64,000 nucleotides of DNA from Flavobacteriales bacterium UBA2669 (GTDB lineage Bacteria; Bacteroidota; Bacteroidia; Flavobacteriales_E; Vicingaceae): positions 27,760 to 91,759 of the forward strand of contig DEMN01000004.1 of NCBI GenBank assembly GCA_002359215.1, in the 5' to 3' direction. Under the pieces are notes generated by a model. That model saw only the letters and a program-made list of their open reading frames with translations, was not told where the DNA came from and did no database searches. Position 1 is the stretch's first letter. The number at the start of each line of letters is the position of its first letter. A program made the translations under genes and the position numbers. This document shows positions 45,268 to 54,655 of the stretch, one piece after another.

Positions 45268-46298
45268 TTTAATGCTGCAATTTTTTTATTTCTAAAAATT
45301 ATCCAAAAGATAAAAGGAATACCAATTAATGAAGTAACTGCATTAATAGGAAAAGTTTTATCGCTTCCGGGTAGTTGAGCAATAATATCTGCCAGCAACA
45401 TAATGTTAATACCTAACAGCACACACAAGGGCACTAAATAAAAATGATTAGCAGATTTAAAAAACATTCTGGCAATATGTGGTGTAATAATTCCCACAAA
45501 ACCTATTGGTCCGCAAAAAGCAGTGATACTCCCTGCCAATAAAGCGGTAACTAAAATCACTAAATATCTGGTAACATTTACATTTGTTCCCAGTGATTGA
45601 GCATAATCTTCACCCAATAAATAAGCGTTTAATTGTTTGGAAATAGTAAAAGCAGCTACCAGTCCTATCATTACAATGAAAAACAACATTTTTAAACTAT
45701 CTGGAGCTACACTACTTAAATCTCCCATCGTCCATAAAACAAAGGATTTTAAGCTATCTTCTTGAGAAAAATATTCTAAAATACTAATAAAAGCTGTAGC
45801 AATGCTTCCTATCATTATTCCCAATATTAAAACCGTCATAATATCTTTTAGCTTAGCAATTGCAGCCATTAATAACAACAATACTAAAACGGCTCCCAAA
45901 ATAGCACTGATAACAATTCCGTAATTAGCAAACCAAACCGAACTACTTAAAGAAATTCCCAACACAGAAAACCCCATAATAAAAACAGCTACCCCTAACC
46001 CTGCTCCTGAACTTATTCCTAAAATATAGGGACCCGCCAACGGGTTTCTAAACAAGGTTTGCATTTGTAGTCCACTAACAGCCAGGGCACTTCCTGCCAA
46101 AATTGCTGCTATAGCTCTTGGCAACCTAGAAGATAATAATATGATGTTCCAACTTTCTTTTTCTGCTTCATTACCCAATAAAATATCTACAATTGAAGGA
46201 AGAGGAATATACACAGACCCCAATGCTAAATCTGCCATAAATAGCATTATGCTGCTTATAACTAAACCAATACTTAATATGGAAAATTTAGAAGTCAA
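45264..46298 (-). CDS. FecCD-type ABC importer permease
   Basis: This is a 344-aa membrane protein with about ten helices, typical of the FecCD/BtuC family. Recognisable parts are RLPRAIAAILAGSALAVSGLQMQTLFRNPLAGPYILG and GPIGFVGIITPHIARM (the cytoplasmic coupling helix region). It works with the ATPase encoded downstream (4-bp overlap). The upstream divergent gene is the alpha-oxoamine synthase. Confidence 0.93.
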   Translation of the reverse strand: MTSKFSILSIGLVISSIMLFMADLALGSVYIPLPSIVDILLGNEAEKESWNIILLSSRLPRAIAAILAGSALAVSGLQMQTLFRNPLAGPYILGISSGAGLGVAVFIMGFSVLGISLSSSVWFANYGIVISAILGAVLVLLLLMAAIAKLKDIMTVLILGIMIGSIATAFISILEYFSQEDSLKSFVLWTMGDLSSVAPDSLKMLFFIVMIGLVAAFTISKQLNAYLLGEDYAQSLGTNVNVTRYLVILVTALLAGSITAFCGPIGFVGIITPHIARMFFKSANHFYLVPLCVLLGINIMLLADIIAQLPGSDKTFPINAVTSLIGIPFIFWIIFRNKKIAALN

Positions 46299-46417
46299 TT
46301 ATAACATTTATGAATTTTTTAAACTAACATTTTGAGGGTATAAAAGTAGAAATAATGCCTCACTTTAACCAAAAAATACTAAAATCAAATAAATTCTTTT
46401 TTTTCATCAGAAAGAAT

Positions 46418-46425
46418 TACCTTTG
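46418..46425 (+). promoter_or_regulatory. Putative -7 box TACCTTTG of the alpha-oxoamine synthase gene
   Basis: TACCTTTG fits TAnnTTTG. A T-run lies about 20 bases upstream. The ATG at 46451 is 25 bases downstream, which supports that start over an earlier ATG at 46355. Confidence 0.55.
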
Positions 46426-46450
46426 CCGCTCAAAATTAAACCTTAGACAC

Positions 46451-47698
46451 ATGAATGATATTTTTGAAAAAATTAAGAACAACAGAGGACCTCTAGGTAA
46501 ATACTCAAAAGAGGCTCATGGTTATTTTGCTTTTCCTAAATTAGAAGGGGAACTAAATAACAAAATGAAATTTAGAGGGAAAGAAGTCTTACAATGGAGT
46601 TTAAATAATTATTTAGGATTAGGAAATCATCCTGAAATTAGAAAAGCTGATGCTGCAGCAGCAGCAGATTGGGGGTTAGCTTACCCTATGGGAGCAAGAA
46701 TGATGTCGGGAAATTCTAATTTACACGAAGAATTAGAAGCTAAACTAGCTGAATTTGAAAAGAAACAAGATGCTATTTTATTAAATTTTGGTTACCAAGG
46801 AATGGTTTCTGCCATTGATGCATTGGTTGACAGAAATGATGTTATTGTTTATGATGCAGAATCTCACGCTTGTATTTTAGATGGTGTTAGATTACATCAA
46901 GGTAAACGTTTTGTTTATCAGCATAACGATATGGATAGCTTGAGAAATATGCTACAAAAAGCTACTAAACTAGTAGAAAAAACCAACGGAGCTATTTTAG
47001 TTATTACCGAAGGTGTTTTTGGTATGTCAGGCAACCAAGGAAGCTTAAAAGAAATTGTTGCTTTAAAATCTGAGTTTAATTTCAGACTTTTTGTTGATGA
47101 TGCTCACGGTTTTGGAACTATGGGACCAACAGGTGCCGGGACAGGTGAAGCTCAAGGATGTCAAGACGGAATTGATGTTTATTTTGGAACATTTGCTAAA
47201 TCAATGGCAAGTATTGGTGGTTTCATTGCTGCTGATGAGCAAGTAATAGAATATTTCCGTTATAACATGCGCTCTCAAATATACGCTAAATCAATGCCAA
47301 TGCCTTTAGTTGTTGGTAACCTTAAGCGTTTAGAAATGCTAAAAAACAGTCCTGAATTAAGAGAAAAATTATGGACAGTAGCTCATGCACTTCAAAACGG
47401 ATTAAAAGAGAACGGTTTTAACATAGGAACTACTACTACACAAGTTACACCTGTTGTTTTAAGTGGGGATATTCCTGAAGCTACCAACTTAATTTTAGAT
47501 TTAAGAGAAAACTTCAACTTGTTCTGTTCTATAGTAGTTTATCCGGTTGTACCTAAAGGAGTAATTATGCTTAGATTAATTCCAACTGCAATGCATACCA
47601 TGGAAGATGTTAAATACACCATCAACACATTTAAACTAGTAAAAGAAAAGCTACTTAAAGGAGATTACAAGTCTGAAAGCATTGCTTCTATTTCGTAA
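46451..47698 (+). CDS. Alpha-oxoamine synthase (serine palmitoyltransferase / cysteate acyltransferase type)
   Basis: This is a 415-aa PLP enzyme of the family that joins an amino acid to an acyl thioester with loss of CO2. The PLP lysine is Lys250 in FGTFAKSMASIGGF. Others are SLNNYLGLGNHPE, MGARMMSGNSNLHEELE, FGYQGMVSAIDALV, and DDAHGFGTMGPTGAGTGE. The start DIFEKIKNNRGPLGKY is the Bacteroidota serine palmitoyltransferase-like form, used for sphingolipid or, with cysteate, for sulfonolipid (capnine) bases. Glycine C-acetyltransferase (Kbl) is a third option. The start at 46451 is favoured by the promoter. Confidence 0.88.
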   Translation: MNDIFEKIKNNRGPLGKYSKEAHGYFAFPKLEGELNNKMKFRGKEVLQWSLNNYLGLGNHPEIRKADAAAAADWGLAYPMGARMMSGNSNLHEELEAKLAEFEKKQDAILLNFGYQGMVSAIDALVDRNDVIVYDAESHACILDGVRLHQGKRFVYQHNDMDSLRNMLQKATKLVEKTNGAILVITEGVFGMSGNQGSLKEIVALKSEFNFRLFVDDAHGFGTMGPTGAGTGEAQGCQDGIDVYFGTFAKSMASIGGFIAADEQVIEYFRYNMRSQIYAKSMPMPLVVGNLKRLEMLKNSPELREKLWTVAHALQNGLKENGFNIGTTTTQVTPVVLSGDIPEATNLILDLRENFNLFCSIVVYPVVPKGVIMLRLIPTAMHTMEDVKYTINTFKLVKEKLLKGDYKSESIASIS

Positions 47699-47725
47699 AT
47701 TAACCTTTGTATTAAATTATATTTT

Positions 47726-47753
47726 AAAGACCGAATTGAGCAATTCGGTCTTT
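47726..47753. terminator. Intrinsic terminator after the alpha-oxoamine synthase gene
   Basis: A near-perfect hairpin (AAAGACCGAATTG / CAATTCGGTCTTT) is followed by a T-run. It ends before the epimerase start, so the first in-frame ATG at 47758 falls in its tail. Confidence 0.85.
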
Positions 47754-47838
47754 TTTTATGGTTAAAAAAAAGAACTTATTTAGAATGTTAGCTCTACCTA
47801 ACAGATTTCCTTATTTTTACTTTTTTAAAAGAAAACAA

Positions 47839-48735
47839 ATGCAGAAAGCGATTATTTTTGGAGCCAACGGTTATTTAGGAAGGCATTTAGCAAAAGCTTT
47901 AAAAGCAAGCAATATAGCGTTTATTCCTACAGGTAGAGCTGCTAAATCTATAGATAATTACGGTAATTATGTTCAAGTAGATATTTGTAAACCGGAAACT
48001 TTAGCCCAACTCGATTTTAATGTAGATTATATCTTTGTTTTTGCAGCTATTACCGGAACTTCTACCAAAATAACAGATTATATAGCCATGAAATCTGTTA
48101 ATGAATTAGGCTTACTAACTATTTTACAACAACACCAACAAAGTAACTCAATTGCAAAAATCATCTTCTCTTCTACCCGATTGGTTTACAAAGGACAGAG
48201 TAATGTCTTTTTAAAAGAAAACGACCAACAAGAAGCCCTTACACCTTATGCTCAAACAAAAATAAACGGAGAACAATTATTAGCGTTTTACCAAGAACAC
48301 GCAGGAATAAACTATACTATTTTTAGAATTTGTGTACCTTACGGAAACGCTTTTGATGGAGCTTACTCTTATGGAACTACCGGTTTTTTCTTATCTAAAG
48401 CACAGAATGGAGAAAATATTAGCATTTATGGGAAAGGCAATCAGAAAAGAACATTTACTCATGTAGAAGATATCATAAACGTTATACTAGCAACCATTCC
48501 ACATACAAAAAGCAATAATCAAATTTATAATATTGGCGGAAACGACCATTTAAGTTTAAAAGAAGTAGCAGAAATGGTAGCCCATAAATTTAATGTAAAA
48601 TTAGATTTTGTTTCATTTCCTGAGCAAGCTGCTAAAATTGAATCGGGAGACACTATTTTTGATGATTTAAAACTACAATTTGATTTTCCTTACACCTATC
48701 AACACCATATAAAGAAGTGGATAGATAGTATTTAA
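47839..48735 (+). CDS. NAD(P)-dependent epimerase/dehydratase
   Basis: This is a 298-aa Rossmann-fold enzyme of the extended SDR family. It starts at ATG 47839, with the nucleotide-binding GANGYLGRHLAKAL immediately after. The catalytic-region TPYAQTKINGEQLL gives the Tyr-x-x-x-Lys pair (YAQTK). VEDIINVI and NIGGNDHLSLKEVAEMV follow. Such enzymes act on nucleotide sugars. The substrate is unknown. The earlier ATG at 47758 is rejected because it lies within the terminator tail and adds a Phe/Lys-rich leader. Confidence 0.85.
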   Translation: MQKAIIFGANGYLGRHLAKALKASNIAFIPTGRAAKSIDNYGNYVQVDICKPETLAQLDFNVDYIFVFAAITGTSTKITDYIAMKSVNELGLLTILQQHQQSNSIAKIIFSSTRLVYKGQSNVFLKENDQQEALTPYAQTKINGEQLLAFYQEHAGINYTIFRICVPYGNAFDGAYSYGTTGFFLSKAQNGENISIYGKGNQKRTFTHVEDIINVILATIPHTKSNNQIYNIGGNDHLSLKEVAEMVAHKFNVKLDFVSFPEQAAKIESGDTIFDDLKLQFDFPYTYQHHIKKWIDSI

Positions 48736-48826
48736 GATGAGGTTATAAATTCTTAAAAGACAATTATAAGCACTTGTTTGATGTAGTGATTTTAATTACC
48801 TTCGCAAGTGATATTAATTTTCAATT

Positions 48827-49921
48827 ATGCTATTAAAAGAAATTACCTCTATTATAGAAAATTTTGCTCCGCTTTCTTTACAAGAAAGTTATGACAATTC
48901 AGGATTAATTGTTGGTCATCCATCTGATGAAATAACCGCTGCACTTATCTGTTTAGATAGTACTGAAGAAATTGTTGATGAAGCCATTGCTAAAGGTTGT
49001 GATTTAATCATTGCTCACCACCCTATTTTATTCTCGGGAATAAAAAAACTAAATGGTAATAATTATATAGAGAGAGTAATTATAAAAGCTATTAAAAATA
49101 ATATTGCCATTTATGCATCTCACACCAATTTAGATAATGCTTATGATGGTGTTAGTTATAAAATAGCCGAAAAATTAGGCTTAACAGAATGTAAAACACT
49201 TTCTCCAAAAAGTAATTTGCTTAAAAAAATTGTTACTTTTTGTCCTGTTAGTCATGCCGAAAAAGTTAGAAATGCTATGTTTAGCAAAGGTGCCGGAAAA
49301 ATAGGCGAATACAGTTCTTGCAGCTTTAATGGTGAAGGTATAGGTACTTTTAAAGGGAACGATTATACACAACCTTTTATTGGTATACCAAATGAATTAC
49401 ATTACGAAAATGAACTTAAAATTGAAACCATTGCTTATGCTTATCAAATCAATCAAATTATTGCAGCTCTAATAGATGCTCACCCTTACGAAGAAGTGGC
49501 TTACGATATTTATCCCTTAGAAAACAAAGACTCAAGAACTGGAAGCGGTGTTGTAGGTAAATTACCTACACCTATGAAAACAACCGATTTTCTGCAACAA
49601 CTAAAAAAGGTAATGAAAACTGATTGTATAAGACATACCGCTATTCATAAAAAAGAAATAGAAACAATTGCATTATGTGGGGGCTCAGGAAGTTTTTTAT
49701 TGCCTGATGCTATAAAAGCCAAAGCAGATATTTTTATTACAGGCGATTTTAAATACCATCAGTTTTTTGATGCTGACAATGAAATTGTTATAGCAGATAT
49801 TGGACATTATGAAAGCGAACAATTTACTTCTGAATTAATTTATGATATTCTTAGAAAAAAAATTCCTAATTTCGCACTTCATTTATCTGAAAAAAATACA
49901 AACCCCATAAATTACCTGTAA
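48827..49921 (+). CDS. Nif3-like dinuclear metal centre protein (YqfO-type)
   Basis: This is a 364-aa Nif3/YbgI family protein with metal-binding histidines in IIAHHPILFSG, SHTNLDNAYDG and ADIGHYESEQ. Residues 130-240 form the extra CutA-like insertion domain seen in the longer (YqfO) type. These proteins form hexamers; the cellular role is not settled, although GTP cyclohydrolase I-like links have been suggested. It is followed after 3 bases by the zinc-ribbon coiled-coil gene, a pairing that is conserved in Bacteroidota. Confidence 0.92.
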   Translation: MLLKEITSIIENFAPLSLQESYDNSGLIVGHPSDEITAALICLDSTEEIVDEAIAKGCDLIIAHHPILFSGIKKLNGNNYIERVIIKAIKNNIAIYASHTNLDNAYDGVSYKIAEKLGLTECKTLSPKSNLLKKIVTFCPVSHAEKVRNAMFSKGAGKIGEYSSCSFNGEGIGTFKGNDYTQPFIGIPNELHYENELKIETIAYAYQINQIIAALIDAHPYEEVAYDIYPLENKDSRTGSGVVGKLPTPMKTTDFLQQLKKVMKTDCIRHTAIHKKEIETIALCGGSGSFLLPDAIKAKADIFITGDFKYHQFFDADNEIVIADIGHYESEQFTSELIYDILRKKIPNFALHLSEKNTNPINYL

Positions 49922-49924
49922 AGT

Positions 49925-50740
49925 ATGGCAAAAAAAACAGCAACAACAACAGTAGAAGAAAGACTAAGAGCTTTATATGAGTTACAACTTATCGATACAA
50001 AAATTGATAAGATACGTTTGATAAGAGGTGAGCTTCCTTTAGAGGTTCAGGATTTGGAAGATGAAATCGCAGGCTTACAAACACGTCAGGAAAATTTAAC
50101 TTTAGAAATAGAGAATATTAAAACTGATATATCTAATAAGAAAAATAGCATAAAAGATGCTACCAACCTTATTAAAAAATATGAAGAGCAACAAAATAAA
50201 GTTAGGAATAACAGAGAGTTCGATGCTTTGACTAAAGAAATTGAATTTCAAAAATTAGAAATTGAATTATCTGAAAAAAGAATTAAAGAAGGAGAATTCT
50301 TACTTACATCTAAACAAGAAAAATTAGATGAAGCTAAAGAATACTTAGATGGTAGAAAAATTGATTTAGAAAACAAAAAAAATCAATTAGAAGAGATTAC
50401 TAACGAAACACAAAGCGAAGAAGAAAAATTAACGGCACAGTCTGCTAAAGCTGAAAAAGTTATTGAAGACAGGTTATTAACTGCTTACAAAAGAATTCGT
50501 ACCGGTGCAATTAATGGCTTAGCAGTGGTTACTGTTCAGAGAGATTCTTGTGGAGGATGTTTTAACAAAATCCCACCTCAACGTCAGTTAGATATTAAAA
50601 ATCATAAAAAAGTTATCGTTTGCGAACACTGCGGAAGAATTTTAGTTGATGCTGCTTTGGATCCAAACTACACTCCTGAAGTGGAAGTAGAAGAAAAACC
50701 AAAAAGAAGAATCACTAGAAGAACTAAACAAAAAGCTTAA
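49925..50740 (+). CDS. DUF164-type coiled-coil zinc-ribbon protein
   Basis: This is a 271-aa soluble protein. Residues 15-180 form a long antiparallel coiled coil. A zinc ribbon (CGGCFNKIPPQ then CEHCGRILVD, Cys pairs about residues 210-240) follows, and the last 25 residues are basic and Lys/Arg-rich. It belongs to the CT398/DUF164 family, whose function is unknown; some members interact with flagellar or RNA polymerase components. It is co-transcribed with the Nif3-like gene upstream. A terminator follows. Confidence 0.9.
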   Translation: MAKKTATTTVEERLRALYELQLIDTKIDKIRLIRGELPLEVQDLEDEIAGLQTRQENLTLEIENIKTDISNKKNSIKDATNLIKKYEEQQNKVRNNREFDALTKEIEFQKLEIELSEKRIKEGEFLLTSKQEKLDEAKEYLDGRKIDLENKKNQLEEITNETQSEEEKLTAQSAKAEKVIEDRLLTAYKRIRTGAINGLAVVTVQRDSCGGCFNKIPPQRQLDIKNHKKVIVCEHCGRILVDAALDPNYTPEVEVEEKPKRRITRRTKQKA

Positions 50741-50763
50741 TTCTTTTGATTCCTATCCATACT

Positions 50764-50794
50764 AAAAAACCGACAAATATTTTGTCGGTTTTTT
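50764..50794. terminator. Intrinsic terminator after the DUF164 gene
   Basis: A 14-bp perfect stem (AAAAAACCGACAAA / TTTGTCGGTTTTTT, arms 50764-50777 and 50781-50794) with a 3-base loop and T tail. It closes the Nif3-DUF164 transcript. Confidence 0.9.
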
Positions 50795-50844
50795 TTGTGT
50801 TCTTATTTTCAGTAACTTTATACTTATTTTTATCAAAAAATATC

Positions 50845-53076
50845 ATGAAAAAAATTCTACTACCATTTTTTATATTGTTTGTTTCACTATCTGTATCAGG
50901 ACAAATCAGTCAAGGAGGACAACCATATAGCCAAACTACTGCTACTTTGTCAAATAACATTCCTGTTTATGTTGCTCCGGCTATTGATTTAACACCAATA
51001 AGAGCAGAAGATGTTATTGCAGATCAACAAAAAGATATTCCTTGGAGATTTGGAATTGAAATTCCGATAAATTTATCACTCAACAATAATGGTTTGTGGG
51101 AAAACCTTCCTAATGGCGATAGAATTTGGAGGCTAATTATTAAAATTCCGGGAGCATTATCCATTAATATTAATTACCAAAAATTCTTCATACCTGAAAA
51201 AGCTACTTTCTTTTTATATAATAATAAAAATGTATTAGGAGCATTTACCAATGCAAACAATAAAGAAAATATGGAATTCTCTACCTTCTTAACTAAAGGA
51301 GAAACGGTTACCTTAGAGTATTACGAACCTGCGGCTGTAAAAGGACAAGGGATGATTGAATTAACATCTATTGTTCATGGTTACAGAGATTTATTTAGCA
51401 AAATGAAAGCATTTGGAAGTTCTGGTGCGTGTAATGTAAATGCCGTTTGCGATACTGCTATTTGGGGTGATGAAATCCGCTCTGTGGTAATGCAACTAAC
51501 TGCAGGAAACTCTCGTGTTTGTTCCGGAGCCCTTATAAATAACACTGCTAATGATGGGACTCCTTATATCTTAACAGCTAATCATTGTAGTCCGGCTACT
51601 AACAATATTTTTATGTTTAATTACCAATCGCCACAATGTGCTACTAATATTGATGGTCCAACAACAAATACCATTAGCGGAATAACTATTATTGCTAATA
51701 ATACTCCTTCAGATTTTTTCCTGGTAAAACTATCTGCTACTCCACCTGCAAGTTATAATGTTTTTTATGCCGGATGGAATGCCAACAATACCCCTGCTCA
51801 AAATTCTACAGGCATTCATCATCCTAGTGGCGATGTAAAAAAAATATCACACGATTATGATCCTGCTGTTTCTTCTGGATATTATGCAACAGGTAACGAC
51901 CATTGGCAAGTATTAGATTGGAATACAGGAACTACCGAAGGAGGTTCTTCCGGTTCACCTTTATTCGACCATAACCACAGAATTATTGGTCAGCTACATG
52001 GTGGAAATGCTGCTTGTGGAAATGAAGAATTTGATTATTATGGTAAATTCTCATTCTCTTGGGACACAAACAGTGATACACTTAAGCAATTAAAATATTG
52101 GCTAGATCCTAATAACACAGGATTGACTGAAATTAACGGATACGACCCTAATGGTAGTTATTATGCTTTAGATGCTGCTAGTTTGAGTATTACAGGAATA
52201 GAAAAAAACATTTGTGGGGATACAGCTTCTCCAGCAATTACTTTTATAAATAAAGGTAATACTACATTAACTAGTTTAACAATAAACATTAGTTTAGACG
52301 GTAATACGCCAAGCACTATTCCTTGGACAGGAAGTTTAGCTCCTTATCAATCTGCTAACTTAACCTTACCTGCACTTTCTGGATTAAGTGGCGGAAGTCA
52401 TACTTATATTGTATTTACTTCTAATCCAAATGGTTCATCTGACCAAAATACTATTAATGACACCATAACATATTTATTTACAGCTACACCACAACCCATG
52501 TTTGCTTCATTAGCATTAACTACCGATAATTTTGGTTCAGAAACCAGTTGGGCAGTTAGAGATAGCTCTGGTGCTATAGTTGCAAGTGGTGGCGGATACC
52601 CTAATACAACCGGAGGAGCAACATATAATCAAGATATTTGCTTAGAAGAAAAATGCTACACTTTTATTCTTTATGATGCTTACGGAGACGGTTTTTGTTG
52701 TGGTTTTGGAAGTGGCTCCATCCTCCTTACAGAAACAACTACAGGAGACACCTTGTTTTTTAATAACACCTTTAGTGGAGATAGTTTAGTTGAACCATTT
52801 TGCTTAGGTAATGCTACAGGAATAAACGAAAACGAGTTGAGCAACTTACTTATTTATCCTAATCCAACCCAAAATAGCATTACTATAAATGTTGGCAATA
52901 ACCAACTTACTAATGCTAGCATTAATGTTATTGACATGACAGGTAGAATTTTAATAACCCAAAGAATAAACAATCAAAATATTCAGCTAAATTTAAGCCA
53001 CTTAAGTAAAGGAATTTACTTTATTAATTTCCGTAATAATTTAGGAGGTAAAGTATTTAAAGTGGTTAAAGAATAG
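50845..53076 (+). CDS. Secreted trypsin-like (lysyl endopeptidase-like) protease with T9SS sorting domain
   Basis: This is a 743-aa protein from ATG 50845 with a signal peptide (PFFILFVSLSVSGQ). The S1 protease domain has His247 (LTANHCSP), Asp290 (NTPSDFFLV) and Ser369 (GGSSGSPLFD). The order matches the catalytic triad and resembles Achromobacter lysyl endopeptidase. A CARDB-like region (about 450-550) and a module with YDAYGDGFCCGFGSG (about 620) follow. The C-terminus (LLIYPNPTQNSITINVG to GKVFKVVKE) is a type A T9SS sorting domain, so it is secreted. The ATG at 50746 is unlikely because it lies before the terminator. Confidence 0.92.
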   Translation: MKKILLPFFILFVSLSVSGQISQGGQPYSQTTATLSNNIPVYVAPAIDLTPIRAEDVIADQQKDIPWRFGIEIPINLSLNNNGLWENLPNGDRIWRLIIKIPGALSININYQKFFIPEKATFFLYNNKNVLGAFTNANNKENMEFSTFLTKGETVTLEYYEPAAVKGQGMIELTSIVHGYRDLFSKMKAFGSSGACNVNAVCDTAIWGDEIRSVVMQLTAGNSRVCSGALINNTANDGTPYILTANHCSPATNNIFMFNYQSPQCATNIDGPTTNTISGITIIANNTPSDFFLVKLSATPPASYNVFYAGWNANNTPAQNSTGIHHPSGDVKKISHDYDPAVSSGYYATGNDHWQVLDWNTGTTEGGSSGSPLFDHNHRIIGQLHGGNAACGNEEFDYYGKFSFSWDTNSDTLKQLKYWLDPNNTGLTEINGYDPNGSYYALDAASLSITGIEKNICGDTASPAITFINKGNTTLTSLTINISLDGNTPSTIPWTGSLAPYQSANLTLPALSGLSGGSHTYIVFTSNPNGSSDQNTINDTITYLFTATPQPMFASLALTTDNFGSETSWAVRDSSGAIVASGGGYPNTTGGATYNQDICLEEKCYTFILYDAYGDGFCCGFGSGSILLTETTTGDTLFFNNTFSGDSLVEPFCLGNATGINENELSNLLIYPNPTQNSITINVGNNQLTNASINVIDMTGRILITQRINNQNIQLNLSHLSKGIYFINFRNNLGGKVFKVVKE

Positions 53077-53085
53077 AAAACTGTT

Positions 53086-53967
53086 TTATTGAGGTCTTTT
53101 ATGCTTCCACCTTTTATGTGACCATAACCAAAATTCAGGTTGAGCAATAATGTCTTTCTCTAATCTTCTGGTGTGCATTTCAGAAATTTCTCCTTTAGCA
53201 GTATCTTTAGGATTTTCGCAAAGCATTTCAGCTCTCATTTCATAAAACCCTCTTTTATATTGCTGTACACAAATATAAACGATAGGGTAATTTAATTTTT
53301 TAGCAATTAATTCTGTCCCCCAAAATATGGGTGTATCCTGATTTAAAAAAGTTGTCCAATAGGCATTTTTAGGTGATGGTGTTTGGTCAGCAATAAAAGT
53401 TGTTGCACTAAGCTCAATACTATCTTTTAAAAAAAGCATTTTACGCAAGGCTTCATGCATAGCAATAATTTTTATCCCAAACCTTGTTCGCTTGTTATTA
53501 ATTAGTTGATTAAAATATGGATTAGATAAAGGCTTGTACAATACATATAATTGATAGTTAGTTCTATAAGCCATTTCTGCTCCACCCAACTCAAAATTAC
53601 CGTAATGTCCCATTACAAAAATTAGTTTCTTATTTTGAGCACTCAATTGATTTAGTAATTCCAAACTACTATCATTAAACTTACACCTTTTTAACGCTTG
53701 TTCTCTACTAATGGTAATACTTTTAATCATCTCAACAATCCAATCGCAAAAAAAGCGGTAAAACTTTTTATTAATGTCCTGTATTTCTGCATCAGTTTTT
53801 TCCGGAAAAGCATTTTTAAGATTGGTTTTTACTACTTTTTTTCTGTAACCTACCACATTAAACACCAAAAAACATAAAAAATCTGAAACAACATATAATA
53901 TTGGAAAAGGAAGTATCGAAATTAGATAAATGAAAGGCAGTATTAAATAAAAAACCAATCCTTGCAT
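53086..53967 (-). CDS. LpxL/HtrB-like lysophospholipid acyltransferase
   Basis: This is a 293-aa membrane-bound acyltransferase with an N-terminal hydrophobic region (residues 1-30) and the HxxxxE/D-type active site in VMGHYGNFELGGAEM. Later segments (ADQTPSPKNAYW and TPIFWGTELIAKKLN) fit the LpxL/HtrB late lipid A acyltransferase group. These enzymes add secondary acyl chains to lipid A; other Bacteroidota members may act on ornithine lipids or related compounds. It is convergent with the T9SS protease gene, 9 bp apart. Confidence 0.88.
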   Translation of the reverse strand: MQGLVFYLILPFIYLISILPFPILYVVSDFLCFLVFNVVGYRKKVVKTNLKNAFPEKTDAEIQDINKKFYRFFCDWIVEMIKSITISREQALKRCKFNDSSLELLNQLSAQNKKLIFVMGHYGNFELGGAEMAYRTNYQLYVLYKPLSNPYFNQLINNKRTRFGIKIIAMHEALRKMLFLKDSIELSATTFIADQTPSPKNAYWTTFLNQDTPIFWGTELIAKKLNYPIVYICVQQYKRGFYEMRAEMLCENPKDTAKGEISEMHTRRLEKDIIAQPEFWLWSHKRWKHKRPQ

Positions 53968-54043
53968 AATATTTTTGAGCTTAAAAATCGTTAAATACTT
54001 TCAAGCAAAACTAAATGAATAATTTTGTATAAAAAACATTTCG

Positions 54044-54565
54044 GTGCAAACATCTAAAAAAATATTTCTTATTGGCTTCATGGGTAGCGGAAAAACTACC
54101 ATAGGTAAAAAACTCGCCAATAAACTAAATATTCCCTTTTTCGATATTGATGAAGAAGTGATGAATGATGAAGGTAAAGATATTCCTGCAATTTTTGAAA
54201 GTAATGGTGAAAATTATTTCAGACAAAAAGAACACGAAAAGTTAACTCAACTCATTAATAAAAATGAAGCTTTTGTTATATCTACGGGTGGAGGAACACC
54301 ATTTTTTAACAATAACATGGAATTAATGAATGCCAATGGAACAACTTTCTATTTAAAATATACTCCCGAATTTTTAGTGAGCCGGCTAAAAAATGGTATT
54401 CATAAAAGACCATTATTACAAAATATAAACCTCTCAGAATTAAATTCTTTTATAACTTCATTATTATCAGAAAGAGAATTTTATTATAGCCAAAGTCATT
54501 TTACTATTGAAAAAATCAATCTAAAACTCGATGATTTTTTAACATTTTTTAAAACAGACCTTTAA
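54044..54565 (+). CDS. aroK: Shikimate kinase
   Basis: This is a 173-aa small kinase of the chorismate pathway that phosphorylates shikimate at the 3-hydroxyl. Walker A is GFMGSGKTTIG (residues 11-21), followed by FFDIDEEV, with the substrate motif STGGGTPFF and the adenine-side SRLKNGIHKRPLL. The likely start is GTG at 54044, because no ATG occurs in the right place and the sequence from there is full length. It is divergent from the acyltransferase gene at 53967. Confidence 0.93.
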   Translation: MQTSKKIFLIGFMGSGKTTIGKKLANKLNIPFFDIDEEVMNDEGKDIPAIFESNGENYFRQKEHEKLTQLINKNEAFVISTGGGTPFFNNNMELMNANGTTFYLKYTPEFLVSRLKNGIHKRPLLQNINLSELNSFITSLLSEREFYYSQSHFTIEKINLKLDDFLTFFKTDL

Positions 54566-54655
54566 CATTCTTTAACAGCACAACACTAATAGATAGGTAC
54601 TTACAGTAGTTTATATGGGGAACTTTGTACAAGAGAAACCATAAAATCATATACT

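Noticed and set aside
46355..46450. Upstream ATG as start of the alpha-oxoamine synthase
   Set aside because: It adds a basic, Phe-rich leader, and a TACCTTTG promoter box lies between it and ATG 46451.
47758..47838. Upstream ATG as start of the epimerase
   Set aside because: It lies in the T-tail of the intrinsic terminator at 47726-47753. The family normally begins close to the GANGYLG motif.
50746..50844. Upstream ATG as start of the T9SS protease
   Set aside because: It overlaps the terminator at 50764-50794. The signal peptide from ATG 50845 is complete and normal.
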